Below, one piece after another: positions 8,117 through 14,888 of a stretch of 38,827 bases of DNA. Origin of the DNA: JBJKPP01 sp046706145 (GTDB lineage: Bacteria > Bacteroidota > Ignavibacteria > Ignavibacteriales > Ignavibacteriaceae); NCBI GenBank assembly GCA_046706145.1, contig JBJKPP010000102.1:1-38827 (forward strand), written 5' to 3'. A model generated the notes under the pieces. It was not told the origin of the DNA, did no database searches, and saw only the letters and a program-made list of their open reading frames with translations. Each line of letters opens with the position of its first letter. The first letter of the stretch is position 1. A program made the translations under genes and the position numbers.

Positions 8117-8276
8117 GCAGGCATTATTAAAAAATAAACTACCGTTAGTCATCCGTTTTTGGCAAAATTTTAAATCGAATTTAAACAATTATTCATATTA
8201 AAAACAACGGTGTAAAATGTTGTTTTTGAGTATGGTTTGCGATGCTTTTTAATTCCAAAAGTAAGTTTTCACCAGC

Positions 8277-8307
8277 TTTGTATAACCTGCAATTTTTACT
8301 AATTTTG
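8277..8307 (+). promoter_or_regulatory. Bacteroidetes-type promoter for tRNA-Lys
   Basis: TTTG at 8277-8280, a 19-base spacer, and TAATTTTG at 8300-8307 match the Bacteroidetes primary sigma factor consensus TTTG-N19-TAnnTTTG exactly. The -7 element ends only four bases before the mature tRNA 5' end at 8312, so transcription should begin at, or within a base or two of, the mature end. This element supports the FCB assignment. Confidence 0.8.
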
Positions 8308-8311
8308 CACC

Positions 8312-8384
8312 GTACCCTTAGCTCAGTTGGTAGAGCAGTAGACTCTTAATCTATTGGTCGGGGGTTCGAGTCCCCCAGGGTGCA
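8312..8384 (+). tRNA. tRNA-Lys (anticodon CTT)
   Basis: The 73-nucleotide cloverleaf folds completely. The 7-bp acceptor stem GTACCCT/AGGGTGC has one T-G wobble; the D-arm is GCTC...GAGC; the anticodon stem is GTAGA/TCTAT with loop CTCTTAA, giving anticodon CTT (reads AAG, lysine); the variable loop has five bases; and the T-arm is GGGGG-TTCGAGT-CCCCC. The discriminator is A. The 3' CCA is not encoded, because CAAA follows the discriminator. Confidence 0.95.
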
Positions 8385-8494
8385 CAAAGAAGTGTTTGCT
8401 ACATCCACAAAATTTTTCTACTTTTATTCAGATAATTTTATACAGTTCTTAAGGGCGAATCCCAATCCAATTATTATTGAAAGGGGCAAATACA

Positions 8495-9703
8495 ATGATA
8501 AAGCTCAATCATCTTGATTATTATAGATTACCGTGGAATTTAACAGATAATTCAATTTCCTGGCTTGAACCAACCGCTAAATGTAACCTAAGCTGCTACG
8601 GATGCTATAGAACAAATGAAAAAACCTTTAAATCTATTGACGAAGTTAAACACGACCTTGATGTGTTTACTAAATTCAGAAAAAGTGATGGTATTTCAAT
8701 TGCTGGAGGCGAACCGCTGCTTCATCCCAACATAGTTGACATTGTAAGAGAAGTTAAATCAATAGGACTGAAACCGATAGTTAACTCCAATGGTTTGGCA
8801 TTAACAAAAGAACTGTTATCCGAACTTAAAAAAGCAGGCGTTTACGGCTTCACATTTCATATCGATAGTAAACAAAACAGACCTGGCTGGAAGCAAGCAA
8901 ACGAGGTAGAGCTAAATGAGTTAAGATTTCATTTTGCCAGCATGCTAGCTGAAGCCGGAAATATTTCATGCTCTTTCAACTCGACTGTTTATGAAGATAC
9001 CATGAAGTACATTCCCGAAATGTTAAAATGGGCACACAAGCATATTGATATAGTGCAGGTAATGGTTTTCATTTTGTATCGTAATGCAGATGATACGGAT
9101 TTTGATTTTTATGTTGGTCCTCAAAAGATAAATGTTGAGGGAATGGTTTATAACGCATCGGAAAAAGAAAAACAAAGAGCTGATATAAAAGCAAATGAAG
9201 TTTATGAAATCATCAAAAAAGAGTATCCGGATTTTGATAGCTGTGCTTATCTAAACGGAACTCAGCAGCCGGATTCTTTCAAGTGGCTTTTAAGTGGAAG
9301 ATTTGGAACAAAGGATAAAATCTATGGATACATGGGACGAAAAGCGATAGAGATTATTCAAACCGGACACCATTTACTTCATGATAAATATCTTGCTTAT
9401 GCAGAACCGAAAATGACACGAAAAGGAAAACTAATGCTGCTTCTTAGTCCTTTCGATAAGAGATTGAGAAAAACTGCAGGAAAGTTTCTAAAAAATCCAT
9501 TAAATCTTTTTAAGAGACTTCATTACCAGTCGGTTATGATAATTCAGCCCGTGGATTATCTTGAAAGCGGAAGGCAAAATATGTGCGATGGTTGTCCGGA
9601 CATTACTGTATGGAATGGCGAATTGGTGTGGTCATGCCGTATGGAAGAACAGCAGAAGTACGGACAGAATATGTACGCTTACCCGAAGAATTCTAAAAAC
9701 TGA
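8495..9703 (+). CDS. Radical SAM protein with C-terminal cysteine cluster
   Basis: A 402-residue radical S-adenosylmethionine protein. The cluster-binding motif CNLSCYGC is at residues 30-37, where three cysteines hold the 4Fe-4S cluster that cleaves SAM. The SAM-contacting GGEP follows in GISIAGGEPLLHPN, then KPIVNSNG and a (beta/alpha) barrel pattern. The C-terminus carries MCDGCPD and WSCRME, three cysteines in an arrangement suggesting a second, SPASM-like iron-sulfur site. The ATG at 8495 is preferred because AAGGGG precedes it at 8481-8486; the frame extends to a TTG at 8477, upstream of that ribosome binding site. No peptide precursor or obvious partner gene is adjacent, so the substrate is unknown. 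Confidence 0.85.
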   Translation: MIKLNHLDYYRLPWNLTDNSISWLEPTAKCNLSCYGCYRTNEKTFKSIDEVKHDLDVFTKFRKSDGISIAGGEPLLHPNIVDIVREVKSIGLKPIVNSNGLALTKELLSELKKAGVYGFTFHIDSKQNRPGWKQANEVELNELRFHFASMLAEAGNISCSFNSTVYEDTMKYIPEMLKWAHKHIDIVQVMVFILYRNADDTDFDFYVGPQKINVEGMVYNASEKEKQRADIKANEVYEIIKKEYPDFDSCAYLNGTQQPDSFKWLLSGRFGTKDKIYGYMGRKAIEIIQTGHHLLHDKYLAYAEPKMTRKGKLMLLLSPFDKRLRKTAGKFLKNPLNLFKRLHYQSVMIIQPVDYLESGRQNMCDGCPDITVWNGELVWSCRMEEQQKYGQNMYAYPKNSKN

Positions 9704-9734
9704 AGGAAGAGTTGGCTTCAGCCTATAGATGTAA

Positions 9735-9796
9735 ACCACATAGGCACATAGATCACATAAGTTAAAATCTATGTTTTCTAATGCGTCTATGTGGTT
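9735..9796. repeat. 62-bp imperfect inverted repeat after the radical SAM gene
   Basis: A long imperfect palindrome in the 236-bp gap between the radical SAM and SlyD-like genes. Its outer arms ACCACATAG (9735-9743) and CTATGTGGT (9787-9795) pair perfectly, and the homology continues inward for roughly 25 bases per arm with mismatches. No T-run follows on either strand, so it is not a standard terminator. Its form suggests a dispersed intergenic palindromic element; I see no second copy in this window. Confidence 0.5.
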
Positions 9797-9939
9797 AATA
9801 AAAATACTTTCCAAACTACTTTTCTTTTTAATCATCCGCGACACATATTTATCCTATGTTTTTACCAATTAGTGTTTTGATTTGTTGAAATAATTGCTAT
9901 TATTGATCGAATTGACAAATCATAAAAAAAGGAGATTTC

Positions 9940-10425
9940 ATGTCGATAGAAGCAAATAAAGTAGTAACTTTAAATTACACTTTGAAGGACCAACAGGGAA
10001 ATATCTTAGATTCTACAGAAGACGGTAATTCATTTTCCTACCTTAGCGGGAAAAGCCAAATAATTCCCACTTTAGAGGAAGAAGTAAGCACCATGCTTAT
10101 TGGCGCAAAAAAGAATATAAAAATTGAAGCAGCAAAAGCATACGGTGAATATGATGAAAACGCAACAAAGCAAGTGAAACTTTCAGAGTTTCCAAAAGGA
10201 GCAGAAGTAAAAGTAGGAAACAGGTACGTTGCCAATTCACCTGAGGGAAAACAAATGCCTTTCACAATAAATAAAGTTGATGGTGAGAACATTACCATAG
10301 ATTTCAATCATCCGCTTGCCGGCAAGAACCTCGAGTTTGCAGTTGAGTTAGTCGACGTTAGAGATGCAACCGAAGAAGAATTAAATCACGGCCATGTACA
10401 TGGCGGAGACGGACATACTAACTAA
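9940..10425 (+). CDS. FKBP-type peptidyl-prolyl isomerase, SlyD-like
   Basis: A 161-residue cytoplasmic protein of the SlyD class (FKBP fold with an inserted flap and a metal-binding tail). Visible features: VVTLNYTLKDQQGNILDSTE at the start of the FKBP domain, the YGEYDEN segment where the insert-in-flap domain begins, DFNHPLAGKNLEFAVEL near the end of the catalytic fold, and a short histidine tail HGHVHGGDGH. These proteins catalyse proline cis-trans isomerisation and act as chaperones; the His tail often binds nickel or other divalent metals. No signal peptide is present. The ribosome binding site is AAAGGAG, seven bases before the ATG. It appears to be a single gene. Confidence 0.9.
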   Translation: MSIEANKVVTLNYTLKDQQGNILDSTEDGNSFSYLSGKSQIIPTLEEEVSTMLIGAKKNIKIEAAKAYGEYDENATKQVKLSEFPKGAEVKVGNRYVANSPEGKQMPFTINKVDGENITIDFNHPLAGKNLEFAVELVDVRDATEEELNHGHVHGGDGHTN

Positions 10426-10457
10426 AATCGGCAAGTTGTAAAATCTCTATAATCTTT

Positions 10458-10907
10458 TCAGATTTTAACTTTTACTACAACCTTTTTTACTTTAACTGGA
10501 GTATCTAATTTTATACCGGGCATGTGAATATCCGTAGGAAAGAAAATTGCGAACATGCCCTCTTCCAGTTTTGTAAATGATTTTTCTCCTGAATAAAACG
10601 AAATATCATTTTCTTTGTTGTAGTCAATATCCGGTTTTTGATTATTAAATGGAACGTAGCCGATTTGTTCAACTCCTTTTGCAACGTACTGAACATCAAG
10701 ATAATTCCTGTGAGATTCTAACTTGCCTTCAGTTGCATCTTTAGTGTTGTATTCATTTACAATTGCGAAGATATCATTTCCTTGGATCTCATATTTTCCG
10801 TTTGCTGTTTTGGAAAAATCAGTTCCTTTTAGATAGTTGAATGCTTTTTTGATTCTATCACCTAAGTTTTCATAAAGTGTGGAATTTTGGAGCTTATCTA
10901 TTACCAT
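10458..10907 (-). CDS. YhcH/YjgK/YiaL family protein (EbgC-like)
   Basis: A 149-residue cupin-like protein of the YhcH/YjgK/YiaL family, which includes the small subunit of evolved beta-galactosidase. Family signatures seen are LESHRNYLDVQYVAKGVEQIGY near the middle and FAIFFPTDIHMPGI near the end; the Glu/His residues in these segments are the expected metal ligands. Some homologues are linked to anomeric sugar or sialic-acid metabolism, but no such genes are adjacent. It is convergent with the SlyD-like gene and its start is supported by AGAGGA eight bases upstream. The specific function is unknown. Confidence 0.85.
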   Translation of the reverse strand: MVIDKLQNSTLYENLGDRIKKAFNYLKGTDFSKTANGKYEIQGNDIFAIVNEYNTKDATEGKLESHRNYLDVQYVAKGVEQIGYVPFNNQKPDIDYNKENDISFYSGEKSFTKLEEGMFAIFFPTDIHMPGIKLDTPVKVKKVVVKVKI

Positions 10908-11074
10908 CTAGATCCTCTTTAATTTTTATTATATTATATAGAATATAAATTATACTGCAATCTTAATCCTAATCTCAATGAAAAATTCAAATAAGGATTT
11001 TCTGCATAACTTCAATTTTAGAATAGAAAATTAACAATCCAATGAACATAAATTATAGAGTATTATAGGAAAAG

Positions 11075-11344
11075 CTATAATATAAACTTTATATGTTCAC
11101 TTTCTCCGAGCTTTTGAAAAATAAGATCTCTAATAAACTCCGAGGGAACTTCCATTGTTAAGTTAAGACTGAAGTATTTTGCATTTTTACTTACATTGGA
11201 TAAAGAAACATTATATCTAATTCCGCAAGAAGCTTCGTCTATTGCTTCCAGAAGTTTTTCGGCGTTGCTGCCGATTATTTTGTATGACCATCGGCATGGA
11301 TAGTTGATTTCCGGACGACCATTATAATTGTTTAGCAGATTCAT
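11075..11344 (-). CDS. DUF493 (YbeD-like) family protein
   Basis: A small cytoplasmic protein of 89 residues matching the DUF493/YbeD family in size and pattern. It opens with the conserved YPCRWSYKIIGSNAEKLLEAI, then a segment with spaced beta strands (YFSLNLTMEVPS), and ends with a helix and strand, as in the family's ferredoxin-like alpha/beta fold. These proteins are thought to have regulatory roles, without a known reaction. The gene is divergent from the HAD phosphatase at 11431, with an 86-bp AT-rich gap between them. There is no ribosome binding site before the ATG. Confidence 0.72.
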   Translation of the reverse strand: MNLLNNYNGRPEINYPCRWSYKIIGSNAEKLLEAIDEASCGIRYNVSLSNVSKNAKYFSLNLTMEVPSEFIRDLIFQKLGESEHIKFIL

Positions 11345-11430
11345 AGGATTAAAATTTTATGCAAAAGAATTCTTTATATTTAAAAATATCTAGTGATTAT
11401 TTAATTTATGATTTTTTTATTAAGTAACAA

Positions 11431-12090
11431 ATGAACCGCAAATATAAACATATTATTTGGGATTGGAACGGAACTCTTTTTGACGATGTTCACCTTTGTA
11501 ACGATATTGTTAGCAAGTTGTTAGTCAAAAACGGTGTAGAACCGCTGTCGCTGGAAAGGTACAGGGAAGTTTTTACTTTCCCAATAAGGGATTATTACAT
11601 TGATGCAGGTTTTGATTTTTCCAAAACACCATTTGAAGTTCTTGGAAAAGAATTTATGGATGAATATGAACTGAGAAAAACAGAAGCTAGTATCTTCAGT
11701 AATGTTAAAGATATTTTAGATTTCTTGGAAAAAGAAGGATTGACCCAATCGATTGTTTCAGCATATCCGCAAGAGATGCTTGATGAGTTTGTTGGATATT
11801 TTGGAATTAAGAATTACTTTTTAGGACTTGCCGGTCTTGATACAATTTATGCTCATGGTAAAATTGATGTTGCTAAAAGATGGTTAAAAAATCTGGATTA
11901 CACGCCTGAGGATATAATGTTTGTAGGAGATACAATCCATGATTTTGAGGTTGCACAAGAGTTGGGAGTAAACTGTATATTAGTCGCAAGTGGTCATCAA
12001 AGCAAAATAAGGCTGAAAGATTGCGGTGTTCCTGTTTTTGATTCTCTTGAAAATGTAAGACACTACCTTTCAGAAAACGGCAAAAAATGA
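11431..12090 (+). CDS. HAD superfamily hydrolase, phosphoglycolate phosphatase-like
   Basis: A 219-residue HAD phosphatase. Motif I is DWNGTLFDD near residues 11-19, with nucleophile Asp11; the usual second aspartate (DxD) is replaced by asparagine, giving DWN. A helical cap with FTFPIRDYYIDAGF follows, then motif II around QSIVSAYP, the motif III lysine in HGKIDVAKRWL, and motif IV GDTIHDFEVA. The order and size fit phosphoglycolate phosphatase/beta-phosphoglucomutase-type members. The Asp-to-Asn change at position 13, normally the general acid/base in phosphatases, may alter or weaken activity. The start lacks a visible ribosome binding site. It ends five bases before the convergent permease gene. 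Confidence 0.85.
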   Translation: MNRKYKHIIWDWNGTLFDDVHLCNDIVSKLLVKNGVEPLSLERYREVFTFPIRDYYIDAGFDFSKTPFEVLGKEFMDEYELRKTEASIFSNVKDILDFLEKEGLTQSIVSAYPQEMLDEFVGYFGIKNYFLGLAGLDTIYAHGKIDVAKRWLKNLDYTPEDIMFVGDTIHDFEVAQELGVNCILVASGHQSKIRLKDCGVPVFDSLENVRHYLSENGKK

Positions 12091-12094
12091 AGAT

Positions 12095-13318
12095 TTATTC
12101 ATATCTTAAAGCTTCTATCGGGTCAAGATTAGATGCTTTTATTGCAGGGTAAACTCCAAAAACAACGCCTACAAAAGTTGTTACCAAAATTCCTATTACA
12201 ATCCATTCAACTGGAATTATACCGGACACACTAAGTTCAGCGGCTATTATGTTTCCCCCTACAATTCCAAGAAATATTCCTATTAAACCACCTATTTGAC
12301 AGAGAATAATAGCTTCAACTAAAAACTGTGTTCTGATAGTTACTTTTCTTGCTCCGATTGCTTTTCTTATTCCGATTTCTCTAGTTCTTTCAGTAACACT
12401 TACGAGCATAATATTCATAATGCCCACACCAGCAGCGGCCAGAGCGATGAAAGCTACTAAGGCGGCACCCATCCGGAAATATTGAGTTATATCGCTGAAT
12501 TGACTTACAAGCTCATCGTTCGTTATTACTGCAAAATTGTTGTCTGTTCCCGGCGCTATTTTCCTTATTTTTCTTAGTGCTCCTATAACTTCATCCATCG
12601 TAGCATCAATCAAAGATTTTGAGCGCGACATTATAGTATATTGACCGCTCTGCTGATCCCCATAATATTTTTTATAAACCGTGAGAGGAATAGAAACGAA
12701 TTCGTCCTGGCCCTGGCCTAAAATGGAACCTCTTTTTGCATACACTCCAATGACCGTTAAATTCATATTATCTACTTTAATTGTTTGTCCAACAGGATAA
12801 ATATATTTGAATAGCTTTTGAGCTACATCGTAACCGATTACACATACATTACGAGCGTAATCAATATCCTGCTGCGAAAATCCTCTTCCTTCGGCAACTG
12901 ACAAATTCTCAACTTTCTGCTCATCCAAATTTACTCCATCCACATCAACGTCGGGGTTTGTTGATTCACCTTTGTATTTTATCATCCTTCCATCTTGGTC
13001 AAAAGAGAGCCCTACAGCAGTGGGTAATTGAGTCAGGTTTATTAATCTTTCTCCCTGCTCCATAGTTAAATCCGGTCTGTTTCTATATAATCTCCATTGT
13101 GCAGGGCCCATAAAGGCAGGAAATTTCTGTACAACAAAATTGTTGGAGCCAAGCTGGCTAAATGCATCATTAACAGTCGTCTGAATAGCACCAATCGCTG
13201 TCATTACTACAATAATCGAAAAAAGTCCTATAGCTATTCCTAAAAGTGTTAGTCCTGACCTGAGTTTGTTTTTTATTAATGAATTCCAGGCCATTATTAT
13301 ACTTTCCAGAATCAACAT
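12095..13318 (-). CDS. MacB/FtsX-type ABC permease, second of a tandem pair
   Basis: A 407-residue permease of the MacB/FtsX class: an N-terminal helix (SLIKNKLRSGLTLLGIAIGLFSIIVV), a large periplasmic MacB-type domain (about residues 45-240), then three C-terminal helices with the FtsX core RTREIGIRKAIGARK. These permeases usually move lipoproteins, peptides or drugs mechanically across the envelope, with a separate or fused ATPase. Here no ATPase is fused and none is adjacent. The gene begins four bases after the upstream paralogue's stop, with AGGAA at the junction, so the two are translated together. A heterodimeric permease is a reasonable inference. Confidence 0.88.
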   Translation of the reverse strand: MLILESIIMAWNSLIKNKLRSGLTLLGIAIGLFSIIVVMTAIGAIQTTVNDAFSQLGSNNFVVQKFPAFMGPAQWRLYRNRPDLTMEQGERLINLTQLPTAVGLSFDQDGRMIKYKGESTNPDVDVDGVNLDEQKVENLSVAEGRGFSQQDIDYARNVCVIGYDVAQKLFKYIYPVGQTIKVDNMNLTVIGVYAKRGSILGQGQDEFVSIPLTVYKKYYGDQQSGQYTIMSRSKSLIDATMDEVIGALRKIRKIAPGTDNNFAVITNDELVSQFSDITQYFRMGAALVAFIALAAAGVGIMNIMLVSVTERTREIGIRKAIGARKVTIRTQFLVEAIILCQIGGLIGIFLGIVGGNIIAAELSVSGIIPVEWIVIGILVTTFVGVVFGVYPAIKASNLDPIEALRYE

Positions 13319-13322
13319 AACT

Positions 13323-14564
13323 TTATTCCTTTCTAAGGGCTTCTACAGGGCTCAACCTAGACGCTTTATATGCCGGTATGAAACCGGAAACAATTCCAAC
13401 GAGAGCGGATATTATCAGTGAAAGTATGACAATACTTAAAGGCATTACGGTTGGCAGATACTGATTTATCAGTAAACTTGTCGGAAAAGAAACAATGAGT
13501 CCTGCAATACCCCCAAGCAAGCAGATAATAGCTGCCTCGGAAAGAAACTGAGTTAAGATAGACCATGTTTTTGCTCCAAGTGCTTTTCTTACACCGATTT
13601 CACTTGTTCTTTCCGTAACAGATACAAACATTATGTTCATGATGCCAATTGCACCTACAAACAAAGCCAAAGAGGTGATAACTATCCCTGCAATTGATAT
13701 TACGCCCACAGTTCTATCGTAAGCCTGCTGAAACAATTCTTGCTGGTTTATTGCGAAGTCATCAGGTTTACCTGGTTCTACTTTTCTAATTACTCTAAAG
13801 ACTGCATCTACGTCAGCCTTTGCCTCTGCCATTTTAGCTTGATTAACTTTAACGTCAATGCTGAAACGGCCTCTATCTTCTCCAAAAATCTTTTCGAAGG
13901 TTCCCAGTGGCATTATTATTTGACTATCCATACTGAAACTTCCAAATAGCCCGCTGCCTTGTTTTTCTAAAACCCCAATTACTTTTAGCGGGTGGTTATT
14001 AACCTTGATAAACTGATTCAGAGGGTTTTCATGCTCAAACAATGCGTCTTGTATGTCCGTTCCAATAACGCATACGTCTCTCGCAGACTTAACTTCTATA
14101 CTGTTTATAAATCTTCCTTCGGCAGGAATCGAATTACTGGTTTCCATAAATTCTTCGTTAGTTCCATATACTAAAGTTGCAGTCGCAGAATTTCCGTTTC
14201 TTTTTACAGTAGCGCCGAAAGTTCTTAGATTTGGAGCTATAGCATCTATCAAGGGATCATCCTGCAGCTTATTCCGTAATCTTTCGTATTGTTCATAAGT
14301 TATATCTCTTCTATTTCTATAACGGTACCAGTCACGCCCGGCAAACCAGGGATATTTTTGAATGTATAGAACATTGCTGCCAAAAGAAGAAATTGACCTT
14401 ACAAATGCCTGCTGTAAGCCTACTATCGCAGTTGACATTGTAGTAACAGCCCAAACACCAATTATTATTCCCACTGTCGTTAAAAAAGAGCGCATCTTAT
14501 TTGCACGGATGGCCCTTAAGGATATAAGAATACCTTCTTTTATTTCAATTAGATTTTTCTTCAT
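13323..14564 (-). CDS. MacB/FtsX-type ABC permease, first of a tandem pair
   Basis: A 413-residue paralogue of the next gene with the same layout: N-terminal helix after IRANKMRSFLTTVGIIIGV, a periplasmic domain with YIQKYPWFAGRDWYRYRNR, and three C-terminal helices with RTSEIGVRKALGAKT. The paired gene has the equivalent KFPAFMGPAQWRLYRNRPD. The pair probably forms one transporter. The ATG at 14564 is chosen; the frame extends to a GTG at 14582 and neither has a strong ribosome binding site. The perfect -7 element TATCTTTG lies about 60 bases upstream. ATPase and periplasmic adaptor must be elsewhere in the genome if the pair is functional. Confidence 0.88.
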   Translation of the reverse strand: MKKNLIEIKEGILISLRAIRANKMRSFLTTVGIIIGVWAVTTMSTAIVGLQQAFVRSISSFGSNVLYIQKYPWFAGRDWYRYRNRRDITYEQYERLRNKLQDDPLIDAIAPNLRTFGATVKRNGNSATATLVYGTNEEFMETSNSIPAEGRFINSIEVKSARDVCVIGTDIQDALFEHENPLNQFIKVNNHPLKVIGVLEKQGSGLFGSFSMDSQIIMPLGTFEKIFGEDRGRFSIDVKVNQAKMAEAKADVDAVFRVIRKVEPGKPDDFAINQQELFQQAYDRTVGVISIAGIVITSLALFVGAIGIMNIMFVSVTERTSEIGVRKALGAKTWSILTQFLSEAAIICLLGGIAGLIVSFPTSLLINQYLPTVMPLSIVILSLIISALVGIVSGFIPAYKASRLSPVEALRKE

Positions 14565-14622
14565 CTGAATTCCAAATACCACTATTATTTGTCATGGTCA
14601 ATAGTTAGTTTTTGTCAAAAAT

Positions 14623-14630
14623 CAAAGATA
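14623..14630 (-). promoter_or_regulatory. Candidate -7 promoter element for the permease pair
   Basis: On the minus strand this reads TATCTTTG, a perfect match to TAnnTTTG. It would start transcription near 14619, about 55 bases before the ATG at 14564. No good TTTG is found 19-21 bases upstream, so the -33 half is weak and the call is moderate to low. Confidence 0.4.
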
Positions 14631-14825
14631 AATATAAAGATTTTATGATGTAATATAAATTACAATACCAAAATAGCCTGTGATCGATCTGTCACTTTAA
14701 AACTAATCTTCAAATGACATTATCGTTTATTTTCATTCCTATGTATTTTTTGTTCACTGTTTTTTTTGAAACTATATATTAAAAATTTGAATGAAAAAAT
14801 ATTTCCTCAATTTTTTGTTAATTTA

Positions 14826-14840
14826 CTCCTTGGAAAGGAG
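14826..14840 (+). promoter_or_regulatory. Hairpin sequestering the leader ribosome binding site
   Basis: CTCCTT (14826-14831), loop GGA, AAGGAG (14835-14840) form a perfect 6-bp hairpin with a three-base loop. The right arm is a strong Shine-Dalgarno sequence placed six bases before the ATG of a 12-codon ORF. When folded, the hairpin hides it, so translation could depend on structure, temperature or a binding protein. The regulatory role is inference; the pairing is directly visible. Confidence 0.6.
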
Positions 14841-14846
14841 AAGAAA

Positions 14847-14885
14847 ATGTTTTTAAACGCTTTTAATGAATTAATATATACTTAA
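14847..14885 (+). CDS. 12-codon leader ORF before the carbamoyltransferase gene
   Basis: A short ORF encoding MFLNAFNELIYT and ending in TAA at 14883-14885, only three bases before the carbamoyltransferase ATG at 14889. It has the best ribosome binding site of the region (AAGGAG, six-base spacing), whereas the carbamoyltransferase ATG has none of its own (upstream bases are all A/T plus one C). The likely reading is a translated leader whose ribosomes re-initiate at the main gene. No codon run characteristic of amino-acid attenuation is present. Whether the peptide itself has a function is unknown. Confidence 0.5.
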   Translation: MFLNAFNELIYT

Positions 14886-14888
14886 TTA

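Larger units (their letters stand above)
14583..14846. other. AT-rich divergent intergenic region before the carbamoyltransferase cassette
   Basis: No gene is seen in this stretch. It holds the -7-like element for the permease pair (14623-14630, minus strand) and, at its right end, the hairpin containing the ribosome binding site of the leader ORF (14826-14840). Several poly-T/A tracts make the rest low in complexity. A promoter for the + strand cassette must be here, but I could not pick one convincing TTTG/TAnnTTTG pair. Confidence 0.5.

Noticed and set aside
8256..8263. TACTTTTG -7 element for the arylsulfotransferase-like gene on the minus strand
   Set aside because: A perfect TAnnTTTG, but no TTTG at the right spacing and it overlaps the tRNA promoter region; too weak to annotate alone.
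9632..9844. Minus-strand open frame over the end of the radical SAM gene
   Set aside because: It is antisense to well-supported coding sequence and runs through the palindromic repeat; no ribosome binding site or family similarity.
10439..10467. Hairpin TAAAATCT/AGATTTTA between the SlyD-like and YhcH-like genes as a terminator
   Set aside because: The stem is almost all A/T, overlaps the end of the YhcH-like gene and has no clear T-run following it.
14679..14695. CRP-like TGTGA...TCAC site upstream of the carbamoyltransferase leader
   Set aside because: The spacer is eight bases instead of six and the second half is incomplete; CRP control is not supported.
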